Of a stretch of DNA of 64,000 nt, positions 47,943 through 59,880 are shown in pieces. The notes beneath the pieces were generated by a model, which did not search any database, was not told where the DNA came from, and was given only the letters and a program-made list of their open reading frames with translations. Origin of the DNA: Rhizophagus irregularis (lineage: Eukaryota; Glomeromycota; Glomeromycetes; Glomerales; Glomeraceae); assembly GCF_026210795.1 (NCBI RefSeq), contig NC_089430.1:248001-312000 (forward strand), written 5' to 3'. Each line of letters starts with the position of its first letter. Position 1 is the first letter of the stretch. The translations under genes and the position numbers were made by a program.

Positions 47943-49173
47943 TTACTTAGTGGGGTAATCACGTTTGTACGCCTCATCAGCAGCCCAGCATAAAATTTCC
48001 ATTCTGTTTAATGGAGGTGTGTTCACTTCATTTTTAAATGAAATTTCCATTGGTCTTGCGTTCAAGGGAGGTAAATGAATTCTCTCTTCGCTTTTGAATG
48101 AAGTTTCCATCGACGGTCTTGCGTTCAAAGGAGGTAAATGAATTCTCACTTCACTTTTGAATGAAGTTTCCATTGGTCTTGCGTTCAAAGGAGGTAAATG
48201 AATTTTCTCTTCGCTTATGAATGAAGTTTCCAACGGTCTTGCGTTCAAAGGAGGTAAATGAATGATGTTCTCTTCACTTTTGGGGGAAGTATCCATTAGT
48301 ATTGCATTCGAATCTCCATTAGGACTTCCTTTTCTTTTCCTTGAGTTCTCGGTTTCCGATTTCGCTTTAGATATTTCTTGAATTCTTTTTCGTATGCTCC
48401 AAAAGTTTTTAACCTTATTTTCGGAGCGCAATTTCTTGAATTTCGTTTTCATCAAGGGAATTAATTCTTTCCAACGTATCGTATCTCCTTGTGGTTTACT
48501 TTCAGCCCATTGGACAATAAATGATTTTTCATCCTCACTAAGAGGTTCAAAACAAACTAGAAAAATAACGTTCAGTGAAGATAGAGAAGAAGAATATTCA
48601 TTTGAAAAAAAAATTCGTTAAATCAAATTATAAGAATAACATTAAAAGAAAATATAAAGTTATACTTACGATCTGTGTTGAGTATATTTCTCCAACTAAA
48701 TTATAACAGAATCAAAATACATGAATAAATGAATAAATAATAAATTAATTGTAAATAACAGTTTTCTTACCGTTGACGAATTTGTTTTGAAGTATAATTC
48801 GTACTATATAGTTTATTAATATTTTTTCTAACCTTCACATATGGGTTGGATGACTGACCAAACTTTTTCATAAATTCTTTAATAGAATTGTCAATCTGCT
48901 CATTGAAGGGAGCATATCTATTTTGTGGTATTTTTACTTGTAACTCGTCTTTCAAACTAAATTGTAAGCAAATAAAACAAATAAATAATTGATTAATTAA
49001 TAAATTGTAAAATAATGATTTACTTACTATTGACGGACTTGGTTTGAAGTAAAATTCGTAGCATATTGTTCATTAACTTTTTCACAAATTTTTTCACAAA
49101 AGTTAGGAAGATGTCCCAATACTTTTATAAGCTCTTTGATAGTATTATTAATCTGCGGAGTGAAGAGTGACAT
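47943..49173 (-). CDS. three-repeat Myb/SANT-like protein with repeated Pro-rich tail
   Basis: Four exons on the minus strand: 49173-49028, 48956-48771, 48695-48670 (26 nt), 48556-47943. Phases fit and give 323 codons plus stop. Three helical repeats resemble Myb/SANT units: repeat 1 ends N-F-T-S-N-Q-V-R-Q-Y; repeat 2 ends N-Y-T-S-K-Q-I-R-Q-R-W-R-N-I-L; repeat 3 begins L-S-E-D-E-K-S-F-I and ends K-N-F-W-S-I-R-K-R. The Q-V/I-R-Q-x-W recognition-helix pattern suggests DNA binding and thus a transcriptional role. A nuclear-localisation-like R-K-R-K follows. The tail then carries about five copies of a 20-23-residue unit with I-H-L-P-P-L-N-A-R-P-M-E-T-S-F, whose 66-69-bp DNA repeats are visible at 48050-48290. 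The start at 49173 is chosen because the first repeat begins directly after it; an upstream in-frame Met exists near 49221. Confidence 0.85.
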
Positions 49174-49771
49174 TTTTATGAATAATATTTTTTTTCTAAA
49201 AAAAAAAGGAATAATGAGCAAATTATATCAATCTACTGTTATTAAATAATGAGCAATCTGAGCAATCTACGGTTATTAAATATATATTTTTAATATGTTA
49301 TTGTGATCTACAAATGTTTTCCTTTTTTGATTGTTTCGGAGCGGAGTGTTTATTCCGTTGATACTGCATCAATGGACGTTGCAAACCGTAAAAATTACAT
49401 TATACGTAAAGAATTAAAGAATTCTTTCAAGAATTTCTATTTTTTTTTTATTTTACCTTTTTATTAAAAAAAAACAAAAAGTTTAATATTTTACAATCAA
49501 ATAAAACCGAAACAAATAATATATCCCGCACGTTGTGTATTAACAATTATCTTTGCTAATAATGATTTGTTTTTATCTATTTATATTTAATAAGTTATTA
49601 TTAAATTATATAGAACAAGAATTAAAATTTTCTTTAGTACAAAATGGAAAAAGTTATTAAGAAAACAAGGAAGAGTAAAAAAATTAGAAAAAACAATGTC
49701 CAGTGAAACAAAAAATTTCATCATATAGTATTAAATTCATAATATTTGCGATTTGTACCGAGTTTACTATA
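49174..49771. other. upstream region of the Myb-like gene
   Basis: AT-rich, no gene recognised. Confidence 0.4.
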
Positions 49772-50041
49772 AGGCCATACAAATTCGATTTTTCGGTTCA
49801 CTTCACCCGGCCGGATCACTTTTTCAAATTTCAATAAAAATAGTTTATCACGTGATCAATACGTAATTTTATTGGCGGTAAGTTTATCACGTGGCTGAGA
49901 ACTTCTGGAGCGAGTCAACCAATCAGATGTCACGATTTTATATATAAACTTTTTTTATTAATAAACAATAAACCCCGGGTCCCCGGGTCAATTTTAAATT
50001 TCAATGTTACGTGAACCAAAAAAATTGAATTTGTGTGGCCT
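49772..50041. mobile_element. 270-bp MITE
   Basis: Terminal inverted repeats AGGCCATACAAATTCGATTT / AGGCCACACAAATTCAATTT, continuing with GGTTCAC on both sides. The interior has TTATCACGTGATCA, a second TATCACGTGG and, near the right end, CCCCGGGTCCCCGGGT. Target duplication not clear (perhaps TA). Non-coding. Confidence 0.75.
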
Positions 50042-50245
50042 AACATCTACGTTTTTTATACAGTATAACAAATATTTTATCCCATGGCAAAAACAACGGT
50101 CTACCAAGAAGAGTTACTGTGGAACATTCAGTAAGGCCGATATATTTAATTTTTCCTTTAACTAGAACGCTAACAGTATCTTTAATGATCACAAATTAAT
50201 AGTTCATTATTACAGTTCTTGACAATAATACTAAATAACTTTTTT

Positions 50246-50464
50246 ACTTACGTATTACGGTGTTGATAATAAAGATCGATATAATCTTTTTAAAGAATTT
50301 TCGCAAGCTTGGTGAACGTATTCTGATGTACTTGATATACCTTTAAATTCACCATTTGGACTCATAACAGCGCCAAATTTTGAACAAAGAAACACTTCAT
50401 TACGACGTTTTTTAAGGACTTTTGAAAGGAGAATTTCATTGGCTCCATCTCCATAAATATCCAT
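50246..50464 (-). pseudogene. aldo-keto reductase fragment
   Basis: The minus strand reads D-I-Y-G-D-G-A-N-E-I-L-L-S-K-V-L, R-R-N-E-V-F-L-C-S-K-F-G, G-E-F-K-G-I-S, Y-V-H-Q-A-C-E-N-S-L-K-R-L, the region around the catalytic Tyr (Y of D-I-Y-G) and the following Lys (S-K-F-G) of NADPH-dependent aldo/keto reductases. After S-L-K-R-L a one-base shift is needed to continue into Y-I-D-L-Y-Y-Q-H-R, and then the similarity ends. The first about 60 residues and the C-terminal two thirds of the barrel are missing. A relic. Confidence 0.75.
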
Positions 50465-50738
50465 ATTTTAAAATTAAAAAAGTTTAATATATCATTGGTA
50501 TTGCTAAATATCACCTGTGGTGACGGTGAATTTATGATGTAACGCCGGCCAGTATTTTATTGGATTTTTAATTCTGGTCAAAAGTACATTATAATGCTGG
50601 TTTGGTGGTGAGATTTAACAATTTTCTTTGTTATTTTAAGCTAAATCATTAAAAAGTTTAAATATAAACAGCAGTATTTCAAATGACACATCCTAAATCA
50701 ATTGCTCTATTTAATACTTTAATATTTTCTTGTTCTTA
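50465..50738. other. intergenic, nothing recognised
   Basis: AT-rich interval between the reductase relic and the next element. Confidence 0.4.
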
Positions 50739-50745
50739 ATATTAT

Positions 50746-51360
50746 CTAGGGGATAAATAAACGGCGTCAGGGTTACCCATTTTTATGATCACAAGACAAA
50801 ACTGAAGTCACATAAAATTGGTTACACAAAAAAATTCGCAAATTTTTACAGAACACATACATAGAAGAGCAGATGATGTTAAAAGTTAAGTTGTGTGTGC
50901 TAGCTCTATATAAGCGAAGTTTTTTTTATTCAAATAAGAACCACTGGTATATGTTTTTACCGCCTGATAATAGAAAGTTAGAAAATTATACTTTTTTCTT
51001 ACAAGATCTTAATAAAAAAATTATAAATATTTTTACCTAAAACATTCAAAAATAGTGTTTACTTCCTTTATTGTGTATTATTTCAAGTATATAATAAAAT
51101 TTTATATAATTTTGGGGTACTTTAAGTAGCTGATGCTAAATATCTTAAGTACTAGAAACGTAAGAAACGCAAAGGCGATAAAATTCACATCATGCAAAGC
51201 TTCGTAATGTGTCGTCATGGTGTGATTGTATCATATCGTAATTATCACTATTTTATTAAAATAAGATCATTGTGATTTTCAGATTTTTCGCACTATAGTA
51301 ATCCGTGATCCTATATTTGTGTAACCACGAGTTGTCCCCGTTTATTTATCTATCCCCTAG
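50746..51360. mobile_element. 615-bp non-autonomous DNA element
   Basis: Terminal inverted repeats CTAGGGGATAAATAAACGG / CTAGGGGATAGATAAATAAA (a 4-bp indel in one arm), flanked by a perfect 7-bp duplication ATATTAT (50739-50745 and 51361-51367). No coding capacity. Confidence 0.82.
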
Positions 51361-52420
51361 ATATTATTACGTGATTTCAATTTGGAACCATTACTATCTA
51401 CTTATCAATACTCAGAGTCAGGGACCATATTAAGTATAATCACATTTTTCTACTTTGGACAAAAAGTTGGATACAATCAAATTTTGGTAAAGTAAATTGG
51501 TGGATTAGACATATAGATGTTAAATATATATAATCATATATTTAATGTAATACATGTAAAAGGATTTTAATTTTTAATATAAATATTGTAATCATAATAA
51601 ATAAATATTGTAATTGTTAATAGGGATATTTTATTATTATTACATGATATGAATATAATAGGGTTGTTATATGAATGTTATATGGTTATCAAAAAAATAG
51701 ATGTTAACAGCAAAGTAAATTCAATTATTGAGAAGTAACGTTTAATAATATCATGTCTGTATTAACATAGCCCATGTTTATTTGAAAAAAAAAATTGCCA
51801 TGAAATCTTATCACGAACGCTGAGTTTCTGATAATGATATGTCAACTTTGTTAATAACACGTCTCGCACATTAATAAAAAAGCCCAATATGATCGAAATA
51901 TTATCATGTACAGAAAAATTAGGAAAAACTTTCTTGTTCTAGTGTTTCGTAGACTTTTCTTGTGATCACACATGTATAGTACACATGTATAATACACATT
52001 GAAGGAGTAAACATTTTTTTCTCCTAGTAAATAAACAAGTACCTAGTATACATATTAAATATTTATAAGGTAAATCTAGAATGATAAAGAATTCATGTTT
52101 GTTCATATTAATGATTTCACTCGTAAATAATAAATCTCAATAATAAATGAATAAATATTTTGATTTCACTCGTAAATAAAAAATCTCAATAGTAAATGAA
52201 TAAATATTTTATTTAAGTATAAGTAAATTTATAAAAAACATCGTATAAATAATCTTAACTGATATTTTTAAGTTATCACTGATTAATCAATTTCCTTTAT
52301 AAAATCATACGTGTTAATGAACCATAGTAACTTAGATATTTCACAAAAAATCTTTAATTGTATATCAAAGTACAAAGTGGTACGTTTATCTTAACCATAT
52401 TAAACTTACGCATCGACTTT

Positions 52421-53846
52421 TTAATTCGCTTCCTGTGACGAGGGTACAAGCATATCTGGTCTTGATAGTCGTCTTTTCCTATAAAAGTATATAAGAAACG
52501 AAACTCCTATCAAGGCAAGTACGATTGATAAAATTATAATTCCTATGGTAAGATGACTGTTTTGAGTTTTTAGATTTTTGTATGAATTTTGATCTGAAGG
52601 ATATGGAAGATCTGAAAGATCTGGATTAAACTCATTAACCCATTTGTAATTAGATTTATCGTACGTGTTTAAAATAAATACTTCATTTGATGTGGGTAGT
52701 GGTAAATCATTATTAGTTCTTCCGAAAGCCACGATCATATAATAACCGACCAAAGTAGCCGTATGGAAAAAACGTACAGGTGGTGGATCTATGGCTTTCG
52801 CATTTGACCATGTATAATCATATGTATCTAATATCACAAGATCATCGCTTACAATTCTAAAATCACCAGTATAACCTCCATACACGATAATACGACCATC
52901 TTGAGCTATATAAATTAGAGAACAATTTAATATACTACCCATTTTATTAAATTTAATTCACAACAATAAGATTAATGATATAATTACTCAGAACAGCAGA
53001 ATGGTATGCACGAGGTGTTGGTGAATAATCAGTGGCTTTTTGAGATATCCATGTATCATTATTTGTATTATACAAAAGTAGCTATTTTTTTTTAAAAAAA
53101 AAAGAAATAATCAGTAAATATACAAGTTAGACTCTCAATTAATCAATTAAACGGTGCCGATTTACCTCTGTCATATCTGCATATTCCCCGTTAGGTAATT
53201 TACCACCTATATAAACAATATAACCATTTGGTAACATAGTACCCGTATGATCGTACCTTCCTTCAGTGTTAACATGTTCCCACGCTAGCGTCAATGTATT
53301 CAAAATATCCATATTATTATTATTATTGTCTGGTTGAAGTACCGGATTGATTCCACCAAATCTATACATTTTTCCAGTTCTAACATCACAAACGGTTTGG
53401 CTCTGGCTGTGAAAAGTATGTTGAGATGTATTGGTGGTCGTAGAGCTGGTCCATTGTTATAAATTTATGTAAGTGTAGACTGTTACGGTACTTACGGCAT
53501 CATCTGGTTCTCCAATATACAAATATAGAGAATTATCAAGTCCACAATTTGAAAACGCGCTCCATGCATGTGCTGGAAGATTTTGCGATACGGAACTAAG
53601 ATCCACCCAAGGTAATTTATCTCCTGCTCTGACTCTAAAGGGTTTCTCAACGTCTAAATAATAAAATTCTCTGGAAGGTGTTGACGGTTCAAATTTATCC
53701 TTGATTATGGGAAAGATACCACCTGTAATATATATCCTAGAATTTGCAAATACGGCGCTGTGGCCCCAAACTGTGTTATTAGGCGTGAAAGCCAAAGTGA
53801 ACTCATTGAGGCACAGGCAAATAACGATCAAGAAGAAGAAAAGCAT
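52421..53846 (-). pseudogene. Kelch-repeat membrane protein, copy B, with nonsense codon
   Basis: The exon pattern is identical to copy A: 53846-53166, 53081-52988, 52905-52421. At the codon aligned with the first Gln of L-Q-Q-W in copy A (53457-53459) this copy has TAA, a CAA-to-TAA change. The frame is otherwise open through the signal peptide, Kelch repeats, membrane helix and tail, so this is a single point lesion in a recently functional gene. A truncated product of 129 residues would keep the signal peptide and only one or two Kelch blades. Confidence 0.85.
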
Positions 53847-56460
53847 TATTAATAATCATGAGGGAGTTGTAAATTACAACAAGAGGTTTGTTTTAATATT
53901 AATATAATGGTATAACGAAAAATACACATGGACATTTTTGATGCTAGAATTCGATATTTATGCGAGCTAGAAAGATGCCAAGACGGTTAATCATTTGAAA
54001 ATCAATAAACTACTTTTTTAAGGAAAAATAACAAAGTGAGTATTTTAGTAATGTATTTTCGGATTTTATTAACTTATAATTATGATCGACAAGGCAATAA
54101 CACATGTATTTTGCATAATTCATTTCAGTAAAGTTTAATGTTGAAAACAAATATGGGGATCATTTCCAGTCAGAGACCCGGAAAATTTTCGAAAGAAGAA
54201 ATTAAGTAATTGAAAATTTTTTTTATGCATAATCGAAAATAATCTAAATAATAAAATAATAAAAATACATGGATTAAAAAGTGTATCTAAATGAAAAATA
54301 TATTATAGAGAGAACTTGGTGTTTCTTTAAAGCAGTACTATTGAGAGTTTGACAAATTCTTATTGATTGTTATAAAGCGATAGTATGTTCCATTTTCACC
54401 AATGTGTATGTATTGAATACAATAATATATCATACATATATATCCTGGCTAAGTAAAATTTTACTAGGATCGGATAAATGATCGGCCGATAGGCCGATCA
54501 TGTTTCGATTCTAAAATAAAAATTTTACTATTCCAAATTAGCCATGATATAATTGATTTATCCCCTGCCATTTACACAATAGTAAGTGTTTTATAGTATA
54601 TCGTGAGTATAAATATAGTATATTTTATTGTTAAATCTTATTTTCTTTCGCTTTGTTTTTTTTTCATTTTAAGTTTTTAAAAAAATGATTAAATTTTAAA
54701 AAGTTTCAGAACTATTACTATTACACTTGAAAATAATGATGAGATTACGAATAAATTAAAAGAAAGTTTTTTTCATTTGGAAAATGCAAATCTTTCTGAA
54801 TAACTCAAATTTTCAAATCCGTTTAATCAATAGTTAATTTTTTACTGTAAAATTTCCTAGAAACGAATAAATAAATACATATAAATTTGCTACCCAGTAG
54901 CATTTGCATAATCGTGTAAATGGTGCCGATCAGGAGATAATATCTTCTAGACCAAGGAAGTTATAGTATAAAAAACGGAATGGGATTTCCGATATAGTTA
55001 CACAATAGATGATTAGTCGTAGTAATTATGTTCATGGATATCGGCTATACAAATGGTTCAATTTATCCTTTTTGGACTTATTATATCCTTTTTAATGTTC
55101 ATTGCCTTTCATATCCGAGAGAAAATTATTGAACATGTTCATAGAAATTTTCAAAACTGAATTGAGTTTAAACTTACATACAAAATAGTACTAAATACAG
55201 TTTGTTACAAAAAAACCGGAATTAAAAAATTGGCAGTACCACCATGACGATCTCCAAATTATATTTAATAGATGAAAATACATTCATTATTTTATTTTTA
55301 AATTATTTGTCATCATTGTAAAAATAAACTTTTTTTTTATATTTTATAATACAAATTAAAAGGTGAAATCCCTTGTTTCTAAAATAGATGATAGTTATTT
55401 ATATAAATTTGGGAAAGAAATTTTAAATTTATACATCATAATTAATATAAGCGTTCACAAATTACATCAGTTTATATTACAAAATATTTTTTTTTTTATA
55501 ATAAAAAAATTTTGGGATTTTTTTTAATATGATAACAATAGAATTTGGTATAGTACAATGGATAAATATAAAAAAATTTTATAAATTTTTTTTTTTAATA
55601 ATGGATTGGTATGAATATATTTTCTGAGAGTTAATAGACCAGTATAAAAATTTTCTGGATTTTTTTAATAATAAAAATTGGCGTAATTATTATGTGCCAC
55701 ATAGACTGACCATTCCATCCGAAGTGATATTAATAATCAGTTGTTATTGACATTAACCGCAATGTATTATTCTAGAAGTTGAATGACTGCAATAGGTACC
55801 GCAATAGGTGTTTTTCAATAAAATAAATATTTAACACTTAACTGATTTGTTCCAGTATTATCTATCTGATCTTTCTATTTTAAGTTAGTGTAGTTTAGTT
55901 TTTCTGAAATTTGATCATACCATTTTTGGTACGATTTTAGCAGATGAAATCATGATAACGATCATTTTTTTATGTTCAAGTAATTTCATTTATTATTACT
56001 ATTTTTTTAAAAAATAAAAAAAATAATAAAAAAAAATTTTTCATTGTTTTTACAAATCCCTTTTTTCACTAAAATTAAAAAAAAATTATAATTATTATTA
56101 TTAATTACTAATAAATAACAATAATCTATAGGCATGTAAACAACCTCCCTCCTAAATCTTAATTATTTAATAATTATATAACTGATAAATAATTATATAT
56201 ATTTATAATTATGAAATTGAAATAGAAATCAATATAGAAATTAAAACAATAAAAAGATATTATTGGGCGTTTTTTATAAAACTAGTAACAATTTTGTTGA
56301 TCATTTGTTGATCATTTATTTTTAAATTTATTATAAATTTTGTCACGAGATTTTCTATGGAAATCATTTCTCAATTTGTTATTAAAACACCTGCTGAATT
56401 GCCTCGAAATTGAAAATCATTTCTCTTTTTATAAAAAAATTTCCTTTTTGGTAAAAAACT
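53847..56460. other. intergenic, duplicated flank and AT-rich DNA
   Basis: The left part belongs to segmental duplication copy B. No gene seen in the rest. Confidence 0.45.
54446..54900 (+). mobile_element. probable DNA element, related in inverted orientation to 56995-57220
   Basis: Ends CTGGCTAAGTAAAATTTT and (reverse complement of right end) CTGGGTAGCAAATTTAT are similar. The inner right half (54720-54900, including AAATGCAAATCTTTCTGAAT) matches the reverse complement of 56995-57190. The left part holds GATCGGCCGATAGGCCGATC. No clear target duplication. It lies inside segmental copy B and is absent from copy A, so it inserted after the duplication or was lost from A. Confidence 0.55.
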
Positions 56461-56507
56461 CTCAAATTAATCTTATATAACTTTATGTAAATGACAATGA
56501 CAATGTA

Positions 56508-56645
56508 AAAAAAAAAAAAAAAAAAAAAATGACAATGACAATGTCAATGTCAGTGACAATGTCAATGTCAATGTCAATGTCAATGTCAATGTCAATGTCA
56601 ATGTCAATGTCAATGACAATGTCAATGACAATGTCAATGACAATG
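56508..56645 (+). repeat. AATGTC/AATGAC hexanucleotide microsatellite
   Basis: A poly-A run followed by about 20 AATGTC/AATGAC units. It generates spurious minus-strand frames of Leu-Thr or Asp-Ile repeats. Confidence 0.9.
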
Positions 56646-56994
56646 AAAAAACTTCTAATGCCAACTTTTCGCAAAAACTCTTCCTGTGCCACTGAAAATA
56701 CCTGTTAAATTGAGACATCATTCAATATTTGCATGTTTTCATTTGTTTGCTGATCAATTTCGCTATTATAATATTATTTACTGTTGTAGCATTTTCGCTA
56801 TAATTTAAAAAATTTTTAAATAATTTTAACAAAAAACATTTTATTGTTAATTAATAAATTATAGTTTTTCAATTTAATTTTTAAAATATTAATTTTAAAA
56901 TAATACATGTATTATGACAATGTCTCTCTATAAAAAAAATAAAATAAATAAAATAAATAATAAGTAGAGGTTAGAACCATCCAAAAAAACCTTA

Positions 56995-57220
56995 CTGGGT
57001 AGTAAATTTTATATGTATTTATTTATCCATTCCTAGGAGATTTTGCAGTGAAAATTAACTATTGATTATACTATAATAAATAGATTTGAAAATTTGAGTA
57101 ATTCAGAAAGATTTGCATTTTTCAAATTAGAAAAACTTTTAATTTATTCATAATTTTAATATTATTTTACAATTGTAATAGCAGGAGATATAATTTGGCC
57201 TATCGGTCATATATGTAATA
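56995..57220 (-). mobile_element. partial copy of the element at 54446
   Basis: The left edge CTGGGTAGTAAATTTTATATG and the following 190 bp are the inverted counterpart of 54720-54900. The matching distal end (GGCCTATCGGTC, compare GACCGATAGGCC) is only partly preserved. Confidence 0.55.
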
Positions 57221-57469
57221 CGTATTACCAATTTAAATATAGGATTTTCGATTTTAATATTGCAACATGTGATCATGTATTACGGTTATTAACAAAGAAT
57301 TTTTTTATTTTTTCAGCTGATTATTTTTTTGTCTTTTCATTTACAAAAACCTAATAAAATAGAAGTAAAATTTTATTTTTTTTCCTTAAATATAAACACA
57401 AACATATTTAAATTAAATAACTCAGAATTTAAATATAAACAAATATTATAGTTTGTTTACACATATTTC

Positions 57470-58470
57470 AAATTATGGTTTGAGCATTTTGGCCAAAGTA
57501 AATCTTGCTCTTTAATTAAAAGTAGTTCAGCAAGTTTGAAGCTGTTAAGATATTAATCTACATGAAAGCACAGTTAATATTTTTGGAGTTATTTACATTT
57601 TTACATGATAGTACTAAGTTACAAATTTTTTTTACCTTCAGAGCGTATTTTGGGCAGTTTAGTCAAAGTAAATCGACTTCTTATATTAATTGAAAGTTTT
57701 TTGGCGAGTAATAATCTGTTCGAATATTGGTTTTCATGAAAATACAGTTAATACTTGAAGAGTTATTCACGTTTTTCACAACGGTACTCATTCACGAATT
57801 TTATTTTTTCCGTTTTGTCACTTCAGAGCGTATTTTGAGCACTTTAGTCAAAGTAAATCGACTTCTTATATTAATTGAATGTTGTTCAGCAGTTGATAAT
57901 CTACTTGGATATTAATTTTCACGAAGGTACAGTTAATACTTGAAGAGTTACTCACGTTTTTCACAACGGTACTCATTCACGAATTTTATTTTTTCCGTTT
58001 TGTCACTTCAGAGCGTATTTTGAGCACTTTAGTCAAAGTAAATCGACTTCTTATATTAATTAAAAGTTGTTCAGCGGGTCATAATCTGCCTGGATATTAA
58101 TTTTCATGAAGGTACAGTTAATACTTGAAGGGTTATTCACGTTTTTCACAACGGTACTCATTCACGAATTTTATTTTTTCTGTTTTGTCACTTCAGAGCG
58201 TATTTTAGGCACTTTAGTCAAAGTAAATCAACTTCTTATATTAATTGAAAGTTGTTCAGCGAGTTATAATCTGTTTGAATATTAGTTTTCATGAAGGTAC
58301 AGTTAATACTTGAAGGGTTATTCACGTTTTTCACAACGATACTCATTCACGAATTTTATTTTTTCCGTTTTGTCACTTCAGAACGTATTTTGAACATTTT
58401 GGTCAAAGGAAATCGACTTCTTTTATTAATTAAAAGTTGTTTAGCAGTCAAAATCCAATTTTCATGAAAA
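57470..58470 (+). repeat. satellite of about 185 bp, five copies
   Basis: GAGCGTATTTTGAGCACTTT-like blocks recur at about 57642, 57826, 58011, 58196 and 58381, each followed by AGTCAAAGTAAATCGACTTC, a GTACAGTTAATACTTGAAG block and TCACGTTTTTCACAACGGTA. The middle copies are nearly identical and the outer ones diverged, as expected for unequal exchange. Non-coding. Confidence 0.9.
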
Positions 58471-59766
58471 TGCAGTGGAGTAATTTATATTTTTTATGAT
58501 CATACTATACTGAATTGCAAATAAATTTACATTCTTTAATGTATTTTTAAAATTTAAATTTTTATTTAATATTACTTAATAAAGCATTATTATTTAAAAT
58601 TAAATTTAATATTACAATATAAATTTTTCTTTATTTTTTACCATACAAAAAAATTGTATATGGATTATGGAATCTACATTTTTATATTGGTAATACACTA
58701 ACGATCTATGAAATCGGCTGTAAAAGTCACAAATTGGACAGATGTAGCCAAAAATTGGCTATCCGATTTTTTGCCAATTTTTACTTATTCTGATTCTTTT
58801 TTTAACGCGTTTATTTATTAAGTTCATAAATGATTACATAATTAACATACTTATTCTGATAATAGGCAGTATATATAAAGTAAATTGCATGTATACAAAA
58901 GGTTAACAATAAATGTGAATAAATGAAACTTAATAAATAAATGCAATGTATGAAACATTATAAATTAATGAAATATATTAGTATTAAAAAACAGATGCTA
59001 TTCTATTATTTGAATTTAAAAATAAATATATGAATTTAATTAAGTACTTTAAAATGTGGAATATTAAAAAATATGGAGATTTTATTTTTTTATAAGCATA
59101 CAGTATGAATATACAGTATAAAAAAAGATATATCATTTTATTGTTTCAAAATATAAATGGATTAATGGAGTTTTTTTCTTTATATAAATCATGTTAAAAT
59201 CACATCGCAAAATATCTTTTACAAAATAAATATAATTTCGTCCATATTATGTTTCTATATTTTCATATCAATTTTTATTATTTTTTTTTTGCCACTATTT
59301 TATTAATAGAAAATTTAAAAACAAATTTTTATAGTGATAAAAAAATTATTAAAAACACTAAATAAATAAAAAAATTACAATGATGGAAAAAAAATTGGCT
59401 TTGACTGAAAAAGGAATAATATTCATTTAAAAAAAATTTGTAATTACAAAAACTGAAAATAACTGGATAGCTGCATCATTCATTCCAAGAGGATGGGAAT
59501 AGAAAAATTATTATTAATACAAACTAAGTTTTTTTGTAAAAAAAGTGATTAAAATTTTATTAACCGGAAAATTATATTAGCAATAAAGAATTGTGTATAA
59601 TACCCGACCGCCAATCAAATAACATGGACAGATCATGTTACATACAGATGGTGGCCTAAATGATCCGGCCACTTTTCAAAATTAAAAAATTTTTATATGT
59701 TTTATAAAATGAAAATAAAAATTTAACATGTTCATTATGCCTTCCTTTATTGAATTTTACAAAAAT
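58471..59766. other. intergenic; edge of a Tc1-like element
   Basis: AT-rich. At about 59648-59675 GTGGCCTAAATGATCCGGCCAC, which resembles a Tc1-type terminal motif, lies next to the transposase relic, so this is probably one end of the decayed element. Confidence 0.5.
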
Positions 59767-59880
59767 TTAATAATTAATTCTATATCCATTCGCGAAAATA
59801 ACAGCATTGACCCTCTGAGGCATACTATCAATTAATTTTCGATAATATTCAGGAGGGAGATCATCCCATGCAACCTTGAC
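59767..59880 (-). pseudogene. Tc1/mariner transposase C-terminal relic
   Basis: The minus strand reads W-D-D-L-P-P-E-Y-Y-R-K-L-I-D-S-M-P-Q-R then V-N-A-V-I-F-A-N-G then a stop. This is the conserved C-terminal helix of Tc1-type transposases (W-x-x-I-P-x-E-x-x-x-x-L-x-x-S-M-P-x-R). About 38 codons remain; the DDE catalytic region is absent. Confidence 0.85.

Larger units (their letters stand above)
51712..55265. repeat. segmental duplication, copy B
   Basis: Direct-oriented counterpart of 21090-23900. Homology runs through the Kelch gene to about 54.0 kb, resumes around 54948 (CTAGACCAAGGAAGTTATA) and again near 55215-55260. The extra material between includes an element-like inverted repeat. 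Confidence 0.85.

Noticed and set aside
56473-56721. Leu-Thr and Asp-Ile repeat proteins
   Set aside because: Translations of a hexanucleotide microsatellite in different frames.
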